Shown: positions 35,682 to 45,653 of the stretch, piece after piece
How the letters are laid out: each line of letters opens with the position of its first letter
Position numbering within the stretch: position 1 is the stretch's first letter
Assembly: GCF_021730435.1 (NCBI RefSeq)
Contig: NZ_JABWGX010000004.1
Coordinates: 178,773-242,772 of the forward strand
From: Xanthobacter agilis
Lineage (GTDB): Bacteria; Pseudomonadota; Alphaproteobacteria; Rhizobiales; Xanthobacteraceae
DNA: 64,000 nucleotides
Direction: 5' to 3'
The notes under the pieces: model-generated
Seen by the model: the letters and a program-made list of their open reading frames with translations, nothing else
What the model was told of the DNA's origin: nothing
The model's database searches: none
Position numbers and translations under genes: made by a program

Positions 35682-36806
35682 ATGGACACGTTCAGCCTGT
35701 GGGGGCTCCACACGGGCCGGCTGGCGCGGCTGGCCGCGCTCGGCCTCGTGGCGCTCGGCCTGTCGGCATGCGGCGAGGACAAGACCGAGGTCGCGCCGGA
35801 GATCCGGCCGGTGCGCACCATCGTCACCACCAATCGGGCGGCGGGCGAGGCCTTTTCCCTCACCGGCCATGTGGAGGCGGAGAACGAGGCCTCCTATGGT
35901 TTCCGCATCGGCGGGCGGGTCGTCGAGCGCCTCGTGAATGTGGGCGACCAGGTCAAGCCGGGCCAGGTGATGGCGCGGCTCGATCCGCAGAACGAACAGA
36001 ATGCGGTGCGTTCGGCCCAGGCCGCCGTGTCGGCCGCCACCGCGAGCCTCACCCAGACCCGCAACCAGTATGAGCGCCAGCGCCAGCTGCTCGCCCGCGG
36101 CTTCACGCCGCGCGCCCAGTATGAGCAGGCCGAGCAGGCCTTTCTGAACGCCCGCTCCCAGGTGGAGGATGCGCAGGCCCAGCTCCAGATCGCCGAGGAT
36201 CGCCTCGGCTATACCGAGCTGAAGGCCGACACCGCCGGCGTCGTCACCCAACGCCGGGCGGAGCCGGGCGAGGTGGTGCAGGCGGGGCAGACCGTGATCC
36301 AGGTGGCGCGCCAGGACGGCCGCGACGCCGTGTTCGAGGTGCCGGCCCAGGTGCTGGGCTCGACCACGGGTGATCCGGAGGTTCAGGTCAGCCTCACCAG
36401 CGATCCGGCGGTGACCGCCATGGGCCGCGTGCGCGAGGTGTCGCCCCAGGCCGATCCGGTCACGCGCACCTTCCGCGTGCGCGTCGGCCTCATCGATCCG
36501 CCCGCGGCCATGCGGCTCGGCACCACCGTGACCGGTCGCGTGGTGGTGGATCGCGGCCCGGTGATCGAGGTGCCCGCGAGCGCGCTGACGCGCCTCAACG
36601 ACAAGCCGGCGGTGTGGGTGGTGGACCCCAAGGCCCACACGGTGAGCCTGCGCAACGTGGAGGTGCTGCGCTTCACGCCCGCCACGGTCGCGGTGGCCGA
36701 GGGGCTGAAGCCGGACGAGATCGTCGTCACCGCCGGCGTGCAGGCGCTGCATCCGGGGCAGAGGGTGCGCCTGCTCGGTGCCTCCGGCGCGGGGGCGAGG
36801 CTGTGA
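35682..36806 (+). CDS. RND efflux periplasmic adaptor (membrane fusion) lipoprotein
   Basis: 374 residues from ATG 35682 with GGGGA a few bases upstream; ATG 35664 is an alternative. The lipoprotein signal ends LGLSAC, so the mature protein is anchored by that Cys. HlyD/AcrA architecture: barrel-sandwich half VNVGDQVKPGQVMARLD, a coiled coil (about 105-175), second half TAGVVTQRRAEPGEVV, and a beta-barrel domain. It links the inner-membrane pump to an outer-membrane channel, not encoded nearby. Overlaps the pump gene by four bases (GTGA). Confidence 0.93.
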   Translation: MDTFSLWGLHTGRLARLAALGLVALGLSACGEDKTEVAPEIRPVRTIVTTNRAAGEAFSLTGHVEAENEASYGFRIGGRVVERLVNVGDQVKPGQVMARLDPQNEQNAVRSAQAAVSAATASLTQTRNQYERQRQLLARGFTPRAQYEQAEQAFLNARSQVEDAQAQLQIAEDRLGYTELKADTAGVVTQRRAEPGEVVQAGQTVIQVARQDGRDAVFEVPAQVLGSTTGDPEVQVSLTSDPAVTAMGRVREVSPQADPVTRTFRVRVGLIDPPAAMRLGTTVTGRVVVDRGPVIEVPASALTRLNDKPAVWVVDPKAHTVSLRNVEVLRFTPATVAVAEGLKPDEIVVTAGVQALHPGQRVRLLGASGAGARL

Positions 36807-39800
36807 AGGGCTTCAATCTCTCCGCCTGGGCGCTGAAGCACCGCTCGGTCATCCTCTATCTGATGGCGATCGCGGTGGTGGCCGGGGCCATGGCCTTCAA
36901 GGGCCTCGGGCGCGCCGAGGACCCGACCTTCGTCATCAAGACCATGGTGGTGCAGGCCAATTGGCCGGGCGCGACGATCGAGGAGACGTTCAGCCAGGTG
37001 GCCGAGCGCCTGGAGCGCAAGCTCCAGGACGTGCCGAAGCTCGATTACCTCGAGAGTTATACCAGGGCCGGCGCCACCACGATCTTCGTGCATCTGAAGG
37101 GCTCGGCCACCGCCGCCGAGGTGCCGGACCTCTGGTACCATGTGCGCAAGAGCGTGGGCGACATCCGCCACACCCTGCCCCAGGGCATCGTTGGCCCGTT
37201 CTTCAACGACGAGTTCGGCGACACTTTCGGCATCATCTACGGCTTCACCGCGGACGGCTTCACCCAGCGCGAGCTGCGCGACCATGTGGAAGATATCCGC
37301 TCCGAGCTGCTGCACGTGCCCGACGTGTCCAAGATCGAGATCCTGGGCGCCCAGGACGAGCGCATCTTCCTCGAATTTTCCATGCGCGAGCTGGCCAGCC
37401 TCGGCATCGACCGTTCGGCGGTGCTGGCGGCGTTGCAGCGGCAGAATATCGTGCAGCCGGCGGGCGAGATCCAGACCAGCGCCGAGAACATGTCGGTGCG
37501 CGTCTCCGGCGCCTTCGGCTCGGAAGCGGACATCGCCAACGTCAATTTCGTGGTGCAGGGGCGCCTGATCCGCCTCGCCGACATCGCCACCATCCGGCGC
37601 GGCTTCGCGGACCCGCCCCAGCCCATGTTCCGGGTGAACGGCAAGCCCGCCATCGGTCTTGCCATCGCCATGCGGGACGGCGGCGACATCCTCGCCATGG
37701 GCCGGGCCATCGATGCCCGCATGAACCGGCTGATCGCCAACCTGCCCATCGGCATCGAGGCGCACCTTGTGGCCGACCAGGCGGTGACGGTGAACACCGC
37801 CATCGCCGAGTTCATGGAGAGCCTGTGGCAGGCCATCGCCATCATCCTGGTGGTGTCGTTCATCGCGCTCGGCGTGCGGGCCGGGGCGATCGTGGCGCTC
37901 GCCATTCCGCTCACGCTGGCGGTGGTGTTCGCGCTGATGCAGCTCGCGCACATCGACATGCAGCGGATCTCGCTCGGCGCCCTCATCATCGCCCTTGCGC
38001 TGATGGTGGACGACGCCATGACCACCACCGACGCCACCCTGACCCGGCTCGCCGCCGGCGACGACAAGGCGACGGCCGCGTCCTACGCCTTCAAGGCTTA
38101 TGCCGCGGCCATGCTGGCGGGCACGCTGGTGACGGTGGCTGGCTTCGTGCCGGTGGGATTTGCCGCCTCGTCGGCGGGCGAATACACTTTCACCCTGTTC
38201 GCGGTGGTCACCATCGCGCTCCTGGTGTCGTGGATCGTGGCGGTGCTGTTCACGCCGCTGATGCAGGTGGCGATCCTGAAGGCGCCGCCGAAGGAGAGCG
38301 TGCCGGACCCGGACGCGCCGCCCAAGGGCGTGCTCGGCCTGTATCGCGCGTTCCTGGTCCTGTGCCTGAAGATGCGGTGGGCGACGGTGGCCGTCACCCT
38401 TGGCCTGTTCGTGCTCTCGGTGCTGGCGCTGCCGCTGATCCCGCGGCAGTTCTTTCCCTCGTCCGACCGGCCGGAACTGCTGGTGGACCTCGCCTCGCCG
38501 CAGAACGCCTCCATTTATGCCAGCGAGACCGTGGCGGAGGCGTTCGACACGGTGCTCGGGGGCGACCCGGACGTGGCGCGCTGGTCGACCTATGTGGGGC
38601 GCGGCGCCATCCGCTTCTACCTGCCGCTCGACGTGCAATTGCCCAACGATTTCTTCGCCCAGACCGTGATCGTGGCGCGGGACGTGGCGGCGCGCGACCG
38701 GTTGCGCAAGAAGCTGGAGAAGGTGCTGGCCGAGGACTTCCCGCAGCTCGTCTCCCGTATCGCGCCGCTGGAGCTCGGTCCGCCGGTCGGCTGGCCGGTG
38801 CAATATCGGGTGTCGGGTCCCAACATCGAGAAGGTTCGCGCCATCGCCTTCGATCTGGCGGCGGCGGTGGCCTCCAACCCGGATGCGGTGAAGGTCAATT
38901 ACGACTGGATCGAGCCGGCCCGGCAGGTGCGCATCGCCGTGAACCAGGATGAGGCGCGCCTGCTTGGTCTCTCCACGGCCCAGCTCGCCCATGTGCTCAA
39001 CACGGTGCTGAACGGGGCGCCGGTGACCCAGGTGCGCGACGACATCTACCTCGTCAACGTGGTGGCCCGCGCCACCGACGAGGAGCGGGTGTCCCTCGAC
39101 ACGCTGGCGAGCCTCCAGGTGCCGTTGCCGAGCGGGCGCACGGTGCCCCTGAGCCAGATCGCCAGCTTCCAGTTCGACCAGGAATACCCGGTGATCTGGC
39201 GGCGCGACCGGGTGCCGACCCTGACGGTGCAGGCCGACGTGAAGCCCGGCGTGCTGCCGGAGACGGTGGTGGAGGCCCTCGGGTCGAAGATCGAGGCCCT
39301 GCGCAAGACCCTGCCGCCCGGCTATGCCATCGCGGTGGGCGGCACGGTGGAGGAAAGCGCGGCCTCGCTCGCCTCGGTGATGGCGGTGGTGCCGGTGATG
39401 CTGCTTATCATGTTCACGGTGCTCATGTTCGAGCTCAAGAGCTTCCAGCGGCTCGTCATCGTGCTGTCGGTGGCGCCGCTGGGGCTGATCGGCGTGGTGG
39501 GGGCGCTGCTGCTGTCCGGGCGGCCGCTCGGCTTCGTGGCGATCCTCGGCGTGCTCGCCCTGATTGGCATGATCACCAAGAACGCGGTCATCCTCATCGG
39601 CCAGATCGAGGCGGACCGGGCGGCGGGCAAGAGGGTGTGGGACGCGGTGATCGCGGCCTCTTCGGCCCGCTTCCGGCCGATCATGCTCACGGCGGTCTCG
39701 ACCGTGCTGGGCATGATCCCCATCGCGCCGACCGTGTTCTGGGGACCCATGGCATTCGCCATCATGGGCGGCCTCCTGGTGGGCACGTTGCTGACGCTCA

Positions 39801-39895
39801 TCTTCCTGCCCGCGCTTTATGTGGCGTGGTTCGGACCGGACACGCCGCCCGAGCCGGCGGCGCAGGCGCAAGCGGGACAGGCCCTGGCGGCCTGA
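36803..39895 (+). CDS. RND efflux pump, AcrB/CzcA superfamily
   Basis: 1030 residues from GTG 36803, full length. Twelve helices with two large periplasmic loops. TM4 has the proton-relay pair in LALMVDDAM. GLIGVVGALLLSGRPLGFVAILGVLALIGMITKNAVILIGQIE marks TM10-11. The HAE1-type pattern (single D-D, no metal-site DxDE in TM4) favours organic substrates over metals. Translated with its adaptor through a GTGA overlap. No TolC-type gene or local regulator is adjacent. Confidence 0.93.
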   Translation: MKGFNLSAWALKHRSVILYLMAIAVVAGAMAFKGLGRAEDPTFVIKTMVVQANWPGATIEETFSQVAERLERKLQDVPKLDYLESYTRAGATTIFVHLKGSATAAEVPDLWYHVRKSVGDIRHTLPQGIVGPFFNDEFGDTFGIIYGFTADGFTQRELRDHVEDIRSELLHVPDVSKIEILGAQDERIFLEFSMRELASLGIDRSAVLAALQRQNIVQPAGEIQTSAENMSVRVSGAFGSEADIANVNFVVQGRLIRLADIATIRRGFADPPQPMFRVNGKPAIGLAIAMRDGGDILAMGRAIDARMNRLIANLPIGIEAHLVADQAVTVNTAIAEFMESLWQAIAIILVVSFIALGVRAGAIVALAIPLTLAVVFALMQLAHIDMQRISLGALIIALALMVDDAMTTTDATLTRLAAGDDKATAASYAFKAYAAAMLAGTLVTVAGFVPVGFAASSAGEYTFTLFAVVTIALLVSWIVAVLFTPLMQVAILKAPPKESVPDPDAPPKGVLGLYRAFLVLCLKMRWATVAVTLGLFVLSVLALPLIPRQFFPSSDRPELLVDLASPQNASIYASETVAEAFDTVLGGDPDVARWSTYVGRGAIRFYLPLDVQLPNDFFAQTVIVARDVAARDRLRKKLEKVLAEDFPQLVSRIAPLELGPPVGWPVQYRVSGPNIEKVRAIAFDLAAAVASNPDAVKVNYDWIEPARQVRIAVNQDEARLLGLSTAQLAHVLNTVLNGAPVTQVRDDIYLVNVVARATDEERVSLDTLASLQVPLPSGRTVPLSQIASFQFDQEYPVIWRRDRVPTLTVQADVKPGVLPETVVEALGSKIEALRKTLPPGYAIAVGGTVEESAASLASVMAVVPVMLLIMFTVLMFELKSFQRLVIVLSVAPLGLIGVVGALLLSGRPLGFVAILGVLALIGMITKNAVILIGQIEADRAAGKRVWDAVIAASSARFRPIMLTAVSTVLGMIPIAPTVFWGPMAFAIMGGLLVGTLLTLIFLPALYVAWFGPDTPPEPAAQAQAGQALAA

Positions 39896-39986
39896 CGGTC
39901 GGCAGGGGACGGAATTGAGGTCCGCCGCGCCGGCCGGGGTCCGCCTCGCCCGGCCGGCGGCCGCGGATTGCGAAGAGGGGTCGCGG

Positions 39987-41012
39987 ATGGAACGGGAACC
40001 TGTGCTGGTGGACTTCGCCCTGCAGGGCGGAGGCTCCCACGGCGCCTTCACCTGGGGCGTGCTGGATCGCCTTCTTGAGGAAAGCTGGCTCGACATCGAG
40101 GGCGTGTCGGGCACGTCCGCCGGCGCCATGAACGCCGCGGTGCTGGCGGACGGCTTCGCCGCCGGGGGCCGCGAGGGCGCGAAAGCGGCGCTGGAGGGCT
40201 ATTGGCGCCATGTCTCGGAGGAGGCGCGCTTCAGCCCGTTCCGGCGCACGCCGTGGGACAAGGCCATGGGCCGCTGGTCGCTGGATTCGGCGCCGGGCTT
40301 CCTGTTCATGGACCTGATGACGCGCGTGTTCTCGCCCTATCAGTACAATCCGCTCGGCCGGAACGCGCTGGCCCCCATTCTCGAAAAGCAGATCGATTTC
40401 GAGCGGCTGCGCACATCGCCCATCAAGGTCTTCATCACCGCGACCAACGTGCGCACCGGCCGCCCCAAGGTGTTCCGCAACGCCGACATCACCCCCGAGG
40501 TGCTGATGGCCTCGGCCTGCCTGCCGACCCTGTTCCAGGCGGTGGAGATCGACGGCGAAGCCTATTGGGACGGCGGCTATTCCGGCAATCCGACGCTGGC
40601 GCCGCTGGTGGGAGAGCTGAAGAGCGACGACACCATCCTCATCCCCATCAATCCGCTGGAGCGGCCGGGCACGCCCAAGACACCCACCGAGATCCTCAAC
40701 CGCCTGAACGAGGTGTCGTTCAATTCGGTGGCGGTGAAGGAGCTTTACATGATGGCGCTGCTGCAGCGCCACGCGAGCCAGCTTTCCGGTGACAGCGAGG
40801 CTTGCGACTGGGCCCGCATGCGGGTCCACGTGGTGCGCAACCCGGTGATGAACGACCTCGGCTTTTCCTCCAAGCTTAATGCCGAGTGGGAGTTCTTGAG
40901 CTGGCTCAAGGACGAGGGGCGCAAGGCGGCCGAGGTGTTCCTCGCCGAGCACGGTCACGATATCGGCAAGGCCTCCACCGTCGATTTCGAGAAACTGCTG
41001 GCGGAGCTGTGA
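39987..41012 (+). CDS. Patatin-like phospholipase
   Basis: 341 residues; AGAGGGG lies six bases before ATG 39987. Oxyanion loop GGGSHG is at 14-19, nucleophile S44 in GTSAG, and the catalytic Asp is D195 in DGGYSG: a complete Ser-Asp dyad. No signal peptide. In rhizobia similar genes sit with 3-hydroxybutyrate metabolism genes, which fits the GntP permease starting three bases downstream. Substrate (phospholipid or polyhydroxyalkanoate-related ester) is not determined. Confidence 0.9.
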   Translation: MEREPVLVDFALQGGGSHGAFTWGVLDRLLEESWLDIEGVSGTSAGAMNAAVLADGFAAGGREGAKAALEGYWRHVSEEARFSPFRRTPWDKAMGRWSLDSAPGFLFMDLMTRVFSPYQYNPLGRNALAPILEKQIDFERLRTSPIKVFITATNVRTGRPKVFRNADITPEVLMASACLPTLFQAVEIDGEAYWDGGYSGNPTLAPLVGELKSDDTILIPINPLERPGTPKTPTEILNRLNEVSFNSVAVKELYMMALLQRHASQLSGDSEACDWARMRVHVVRNPVMNDLGFSSKLNAEWEFLSWLKDEGRKAAEVFLAEHGHDIGKASTVDFEKLLAEL

Positions 41013-41014
41013 GC

Positions 41015-42478
41015 ATGGGCCTTCTCGGCATCCTGGTCGGCCTCGCCGTCCTCATCTATTTCGCCTTCAAGGGCTCCTCCATCCTCATCATCGCCCCGCT
41101 GGCGGGGTTGCTGGTGGCGGCGTTCGCGGGCGAGCCCCTGCTCGCGAGCTGGACCCAGACCTTCATGCCGAACGCGGCGCAGTTCGTGTCGCAATTCTTC
41201 CCGCTGTTCCTGCTCGGGGCGGTGTTCGGCAAGCTGATGGAGGATTCCGGCTCGGTCACCTCCATCGCCCGCTTCATGACGCGGAAGCTCGGGGCCGAGC
41301 GGGCGGTGCTGGCGGTGGTGCTGGCGGGCGCCATCGTCACCTATGGCGGCGTCAGCCTGTTCGTCGCCTTCTTCGTGCTGGTGCCCATGGCGGTGGAGCT
41401 GTTCCGCGCCGCCCAATTGCCGCGGCGGCTGATGCCGGCGGCGGTGGCGCTCGGCACCACCACCTTCACCATGTCGGCCATGCCCGGCACGCCGTCCATC
41501 AACAATGCCATCCCCATGCCCTTCTTCGGCACCACGCCGTTCGCCGCGCCCGGGCTGGGCCTCATCGCCTCGGCGGTGATGCTGGGGTTCGGCCTGTGGT
41601 GGCTCAAGCGGGCGGAAGCCAAGGCGCGCGCCAGGGGCGAGGGGTTCGGCGGCCTCGCGCTCGACCCCGCCGAAAGCGTGGAGAAGGCGGCGGAAGACCC
41701 CATCGTGCGCGAGCGCGCCACCACCTCCGGGGCCTTCGACCCGGCCGAGATCGAGCACAGCGAGGGGAGCAAGGACGGCCCGTCGATTATGCTCGCGGCC
41801 CTGCCCATCATCGTCGTGGTGGCCGTCAACCTCTTGATGTCGTTCCTCATCCTGCCGCGGCTCGACGTGTCGTTCCTGGCCGAAGAGCGCTGGGGCGGGG
41901 TGACGCTGGCGGCGGTGGGCGGCGTGTGGTCGGTCATCACGGCGCTGATCGCGGCCATCGTCACGGTGATCGCCATCAACTTCCGCTCGGTGCCGGTGCT
42001 GCGTGCCACCATGGCGGCCGGTGCCCACGCCTCGGTGCTGCCCATATTGTCGGTGGCGAGCCTGGTCGGCTTCGGCGCCATCGTCGCCGCGACCCCGGCG
42101 TTCGAGGATGTGCGCAACTGGGTGCTGGGCATCGAAGGGGGGCCGCTGGTGTCGCTGGCGGTGGCCACCAACATCCTGGCGGCGCTCACCGGCTCGGCCT
42201 CGGGTGGCCTGACCATCGCGCTCGACGCGCTGGGGCCCACCTACATGACGATCGCCCAGGAGATCGGCATGGACCCGGCGCTGATGCATCGCGTGGCGGT
42301 GATCGGTTCCGGCACCCTCGACAGCCTGCCCCACAATGGTGCGGTCGTGACCTTGCTGTCCGTGTGCGGGGTGACCCACAAGGACGGCTACCTCGACATC
42401 GTCATGGCCGCCATCGTCAGCGCGCTGCTGGCGCTTGTGGTGGTGATCGCGCTGGGCACGATGGTGGGCAGCTTCTAG
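41015..42478 (+). CDS. GntP-family permease
   Basis: 487 residues, about 12 helices with a polar cytoplasmic loop at about 210-260 (ARARGEGFGGLALDPAES). GntP/citrate-type motifs: FPLFLLGAVFGKLMEDSG, TFTMSAMPGTPSINNAIPM, and the C-terminal ALTGSASGGLTIALDALGP and TLDSLPHNGAVV. It probably imports a small hydroxy acid such as gluconate or 3-hydroxybutyrate with protons. Starts two bases after the patatin stop, so co-translated. A broken YqhA-like gene follows immediately. Confidence 0.9.
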   Translation: MGLLGILVGLAVLIYFAFKGSSILIIAPLAGLLVAAFAGEPLLASWTQTFMPNAAQFVSQFFPLFLLGAVFGKLMEDSGSVTSIARFMTRKLGAERAVLAVVLAGAIVTYGGVSLFVAFFVLVPMAVELFRAAQLPRRLMPAAVALGTTTFTMSAMPGTPSINNAIPMPFFGTTPFAAPGLGLIASAVMLGFGLWWLKRAEAKARARGEGFGGLALDPAESVEKAAEDPIVRERATTSGAFDPAEIEHSEGSKDGPSIMLAALPIIVVVAVNLLMSFLILPRLDVSFLAEERWGGVTLAAVGGVWSVITALIAAIVTVIAINFRSVPVLRATMAAGAHASVLPILSVASLVGFGAIVAATPAFEDVRNWVLGIEGGPLVSLAVATNILAALTGSASGGLTIALDALGPTYMTIAQEIGMDPALMHRVAVIGSGTLDSLPHNGAVVTLLSVCGVTHKDGYLDIVMAAIVSALLALVVVIALGTMVGSF

Positions 42479-42920
42479 CGCGTTCTGCGTTCGCACCGGC
42501 CCCTGGTGTTGGCGTTCTGCCTGCAGCTGTGGGCGTTCCTGTGGCGCCTGCCCACCGCTAGCGAGACCGAGGTGCCGATGGCGCTGCTCTCGCTCATCGA
42601 CCTGACGCTGGTGGGCGGGCTGCTCGTCATCATCATCTGCTCGGGCTACGAGAATTTCGTTGGCAAGATCGACCGCCGCCATGCCGAGGGCTGGCCGCTG
42701 TGGAGGCGGCGGGTGAGTTTTTCCGGCCTCAAGCAGAAGCTGTTCGCCATCCATGATGGCCATCGCCGGCATCACGCTGCTCAAGGCGTTGATGAAGCTG
42801 GAGACGAGCGTGAGCGAGGCGCAGGTGAAGTGGCTCGCCGTCGCCAACATCATCTTCATCTGCGGCTATGCGGTGCTCGCGATGACCAACCACGTCACCC
42901 ATCGTCGCGAGAACGATTGA
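42479..42920 (+). pseudogene. YqhA/UPF0114-family membrane protein, truncated and frameshifted
   Basis: Directly after the GntP stop, and in the same frame, the sequence reads like the middle of a UPF0114 protein: ASETEVPMALLSLIDLTLVG, then CSGYENFVGKID and SFSGLKQKLFA. At about 42749 one extra A shifts the frame. Removing it lets the family pattern continue as SMMAIAGITLLKALMKLE and on to HRRENDstop (42920). The expected N-terminal 40-50 residues (first helix) are missing. So there is at least one indel plus a 5' deletion. Either a pseudogene or a sequencing error combined with an unusual start. Confidence 0.8.
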
Positions 42921-43034
42921 AGGCTCGTGTGACGCGGCAACGGGAAATTGTGCCGGCGGCGTCGCTGGCGGGGTGAGAAATTTGCCGGATTGTGCTTTTG
43001 TCCGGGCCTTGCTGCAAAACCCATCTGGAGACAC

Positions 43035-44255
43035 ATGCCGGCGACCTACGAGGCCCAGGGCCTGCTCACCTTCACCATCGCCATCCTGGTCTATTTCGTG
43101 GGCGCGGGGCTCAACAGCGTGATCGCGCCGCTGCGTCGCTGGAACATTCCGGAGGCGGTGACGGGCGGCCTGCTCGCGGCCACCTGCACGCTTGTCGCCT
43201 ATCGGGTGTTCGGGCTCGCCATCTCCTTCGATCTCGCCGCGCGGGACATGCTGCTGCTGTATTTCTTCACGGGCATCGGCCTCAACGCGCGCCTCGCCGA
43301 TCTTGTGACAGGCGGCAAGCCGCTCGCCATCCTGCTCGGGCTCACGGTGGTGTATCTCGGGGTGCAAAATGGGGTGGCCGTGGGCGCAAGCGCGGTCGTG
43401 GGGCTACCGGAGGGGATGGGGCCGCTGCTCGGCTCGGTGTCGCTCATCGGCGGCCACGGCACCACCATCGCGTGGGCACCGCTCATTTCCGAGCGGTTCG
43501 GCCTGACCAACGCACTCGAAGTGGGGATCGCCAGCGCCACCCTGGGCCTCGTGCTGGCAAGCGTGGTGGGCGGGCCGGTGGCGGGCGTCCTCATCAATCG
43601 CTTCAAGCTGCGTTCCGACGAGATCCTGGCGCCCATGGTGGGCCTGCCCGAGGACGATGTGGGTCCGGAGGCCGGCAAGGTCACCTACGACAACATCCTG
43701 AGCGTGCTCCTGGTGCTCAACATGGTCATCCTCATCGCCTATGGCCTGGAGGACGTGGTGGAGATGACCGGCATCAAGCTGCCCATGTTCGTGGTGTGCC
43801 TGCTGGTGGCCATCATCGTCACCAACACCGTGCCGGCGATATTGGGTCGCGGCGCCTGGGGCGTCGCCTGGCCGGCGCGGACTTCGGCCCTCGCCCTCAT
43901 CTCCGACCTGTCGCTCAAGATCTTCCTCGCCATGTCGCTCATGAGCATGCAGCTCTGGACCCTGGGCGGCATCGGGCCGATGCTGGCGGTGGTGCTGGGA
44001 CTTCAGACCGTGGTGGCGGTGGCCTACATCCTGTTCGTGGTGTTTCCGGCCATGGGCGGGAGCTATCAGGCGGCGGTGATCTCGGCCGGCTTCACCGGCA
44101 TCAGCCTTGGCGCCACGCCCACCGCCATCGCCAACATGACCGCCGTGACCAAGACCCATGGTCCGGCGCCCACCGCCTTCATCATCCTGCCCCTGGTCTC
44201 GGCCTTTTTCATCGACATTGCCAATGCGATCGTCATCGGCTTCATGATCCGCTGA
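43035..44255 (+). CDS. gltS: Sodium/glutamate symporter
   Basis: 406 residues from ATG 43035, with TGGAG five bases upstream; a longer frame start lacks a site. GltS pattern: about ten helices, first re-entrant motif [19 protein letters not shown] and second [19 protein letters not shown]. Na+-coupled glutamate uptake is the known family function. Stand-alone; a repeat-rich gap separates it from pyrC. Confidence 0.93.
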   Translation: MPATYEAQGLLTFTIAILVYFVGAGLNSVIAPLRRWNIPEAVTGGLLAATCTLVAYRVFGLAISFDLAARDMLLLYFFTGIGLNARLADLVTGGKPLAILLGLTVVYLGVQNGVAVGASAVVGLPEGMGPLLGSVSLIGGHGTTIAWAPLISERFGLTNALEVGIASATLGLVLASVVGGPVAGVLINRFKLRSDEILAPMVGLPEDDVGPEAGKVTYDNILSVLLVLNMVILIAYGLEDVVEMTGIKLPMFVVCLLVAIIVTNTVPAILGRGAWGVAWPARTSALALISDLSLKIFLAMSLMSMQLWTLGGIGPMLAVVLGLQTVVAVAYILFVVFPAMGGSYQAAVISAGFTGISLGATPTAIANMTAVTKTHGPAPTAFIILPLVSAFFIDIANAIVIGFMIR

Positions 44256-44277
44256 GACTTGGCGGGGACGCGGCCGC

Positions 44278-44307
44278 AAGGGGGCTTGCGTTAAGGGGGC
44301 TTGCGTT
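44278..44307 (+). repeat. 15-bp exact tandem duplication
   Basis: AAGGGGGCTTGCGTT occurs twice in direct succession (44278-44292, 44293-44307) in the gltS-pyrC gap. Confidence 0.85.
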
Positions 44308-44363
44308 GTGCTGCCGTCCGTGGCGATTTCCGCGCTGAAGGCGAGCGCGTCCGGCGCGCCCGC

Positions 44364-44403
44364 AAGTGCCCCACTCCCAAGCGCCCCACTCCCAAGCGCC
44401 CAA
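44364..44403 (+). repeat. 15-bp tandem repeat, about 2.5 units
   Basis: AAGYGCCCCACTCCC at 44364-44378 and 44379-44393, then a partial third unit. It lies 20-60 bp upstream of pyrC. Confidence 0.85.
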
Positions 44404-44421
44404 GTTCTCGAGGGACCGATC

Positions 44422-45474
44422 ATGGCCGACGCTTCCGCCCGCACGCTCACTCTTCGCCGTCCCGACGACTGGCATCTGCACCTGCGCGACGGGGCGGTGC
44501 TGAACGCGGTGGTGCGGGAGACGGCGCGCCATTTCGCCCGCGCCATCGTGATGCCGAACCTGGTGCCGCCGGTGGCGACGGGCGCCCAGGCCGCCGCCTA
44601 TCGTGAGCGGATTCTTGCGGCGGTGCCGGCGGGCATGGATTTCACCCCCCTCATGACCGTCTATCTCTGCGAGGAGACCGATCCCGCCGACCTCAAGGCC
44701 GCCAAGGCCGCGGGCATCATCCATGCGGTCAAGCTCTATCCGGCCGGCGCGACCACCAATTCGGCCTCGGGCGTGCGGGACTTCTCCAAGGTGCAGAAGG
44801 TGTTCGACACCATGGCCGAGATCGGCCTGCCGCTGTGCGTGCATGGGGAGGTGACCGATCCGGCGGTGGATATCTTCGACCGCGAGGCGGTGTTCATCGA
44901 GCGGGTGCTGGAGCCCCTGCGCCGCCGCACGCCGGGCCTCAAGGTGGTGCTGGAGCACATCACCACCCGCGAGGGCGCCGATTATGTGCGCCAGGGCGGG
45001 GACGACATCGCCGCCACCATCACGGTGCAGCACCTCATCATCAACCGCAACCACATCCTGGTGGGTGGCATCAAGCCCCATTATTATTGCCTGCCAGTGG
45101 CCAAGCGCGAGGAGCACCGCCTCGCGGTGCGCGCCGCCGCCACCTCGGGCGACAGCCATTTCTTCTTGGGGACCGACAGTGCGCCCCATCTCGACCCGGC
45201 CAAGGAAAGCGCCTGCGGCTGCGCCGGCTGCTACACAGCCACCAACGCCCTTTCGGCGGTGACCGAGGTGTTCGAGCAGGACGGGGCGCTGGACCGGCTG
45301 GAAGCCTTCATCTCGCTCAACGGCCCGGCGTTTTATCGGCTGCCGCCGAACGATGCGCGCATCACCCTCACCAAGGGCGAGGCGGTGGACTATCCGCGCA
45401 AGATCGCGACCGAAGCCGGTCCGCTCACGGTGTTCGATCCGACCTTCCCGCTGCACTGGTCGGTGGCCGAGTGA
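44422..45474 (+). CDS. pyrC: Dihydroorotase (type II, E. coli-like)
   Basis: 350 residues from ATG 44422 with GAGGG eight bases upstream; an earlier in-frame start runs through the tandem repeats and was rejected. Zinc ligands H18 and H20 (WHLHLRDG), the carboxylated lysine K104 ([13 protein letters not shown]), CVHGEV, and [10 protein letters not shown] with the catalytic Asp. It closes carbamoyl-aspartate to dihydroorotate in pyrimidine synthesis. Single gene. Confidence 0.96.
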   Translation: MADASARTLTLRRPDDWHLHLRDGAVLNAVVRETARHFARAIVMPNLVPPVATGAQAAAYRERILAAVPAGMDFTPLMTVYLCEETDPADLKAAKAAGIIHAVKLYPAGATTNSASGVRDFSKVQKVFDTMAEIGLPLCVHGEVTDPAVDIFDREAVFIERVLEPLRRRTPGLKVVLEHITTREGADYVRQGGDDIAATITVQHLIINRNHILVGGIKPHYYCLPVAKREEHRLAVRAAATSGDSHFFLGTDSAPHLDPAKESACGCAGCYTATNALSAVTEVFEQDGALDRLEAFISLNGPAFYRLPPNDARITLTKGEAVDYPRKIATEAGPLTVFDPTFPLHWSVAE

Positions 45475-45653
45475 TCTGAGGGCGGCAACTGGCGCGTGTT
45501 GGTACTTTAGTGCTACTTGGGAGTTCTGGGGCCACCATCTGGCGGGTTGGCGGGGGACGCCCAGGTGAGGACAGATCCGGATCGTTCCGCGCTTGTCAGA
45601 TCAGACGCGGCGCGAAGCGGAGGCGGGCGTCGATCGCAGAGGGAGCTGCGGCC

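Noticed and set aside
36383..40129. A 1248-codon open frame antisense to the RND operon
   Set aside because: It is rich in Arg, His, Gln and Asp runs and mirrors the codon bias of the sense genes. High GC at third positions removes stops from the antisense frame. The sense frames have clear RND motifs.
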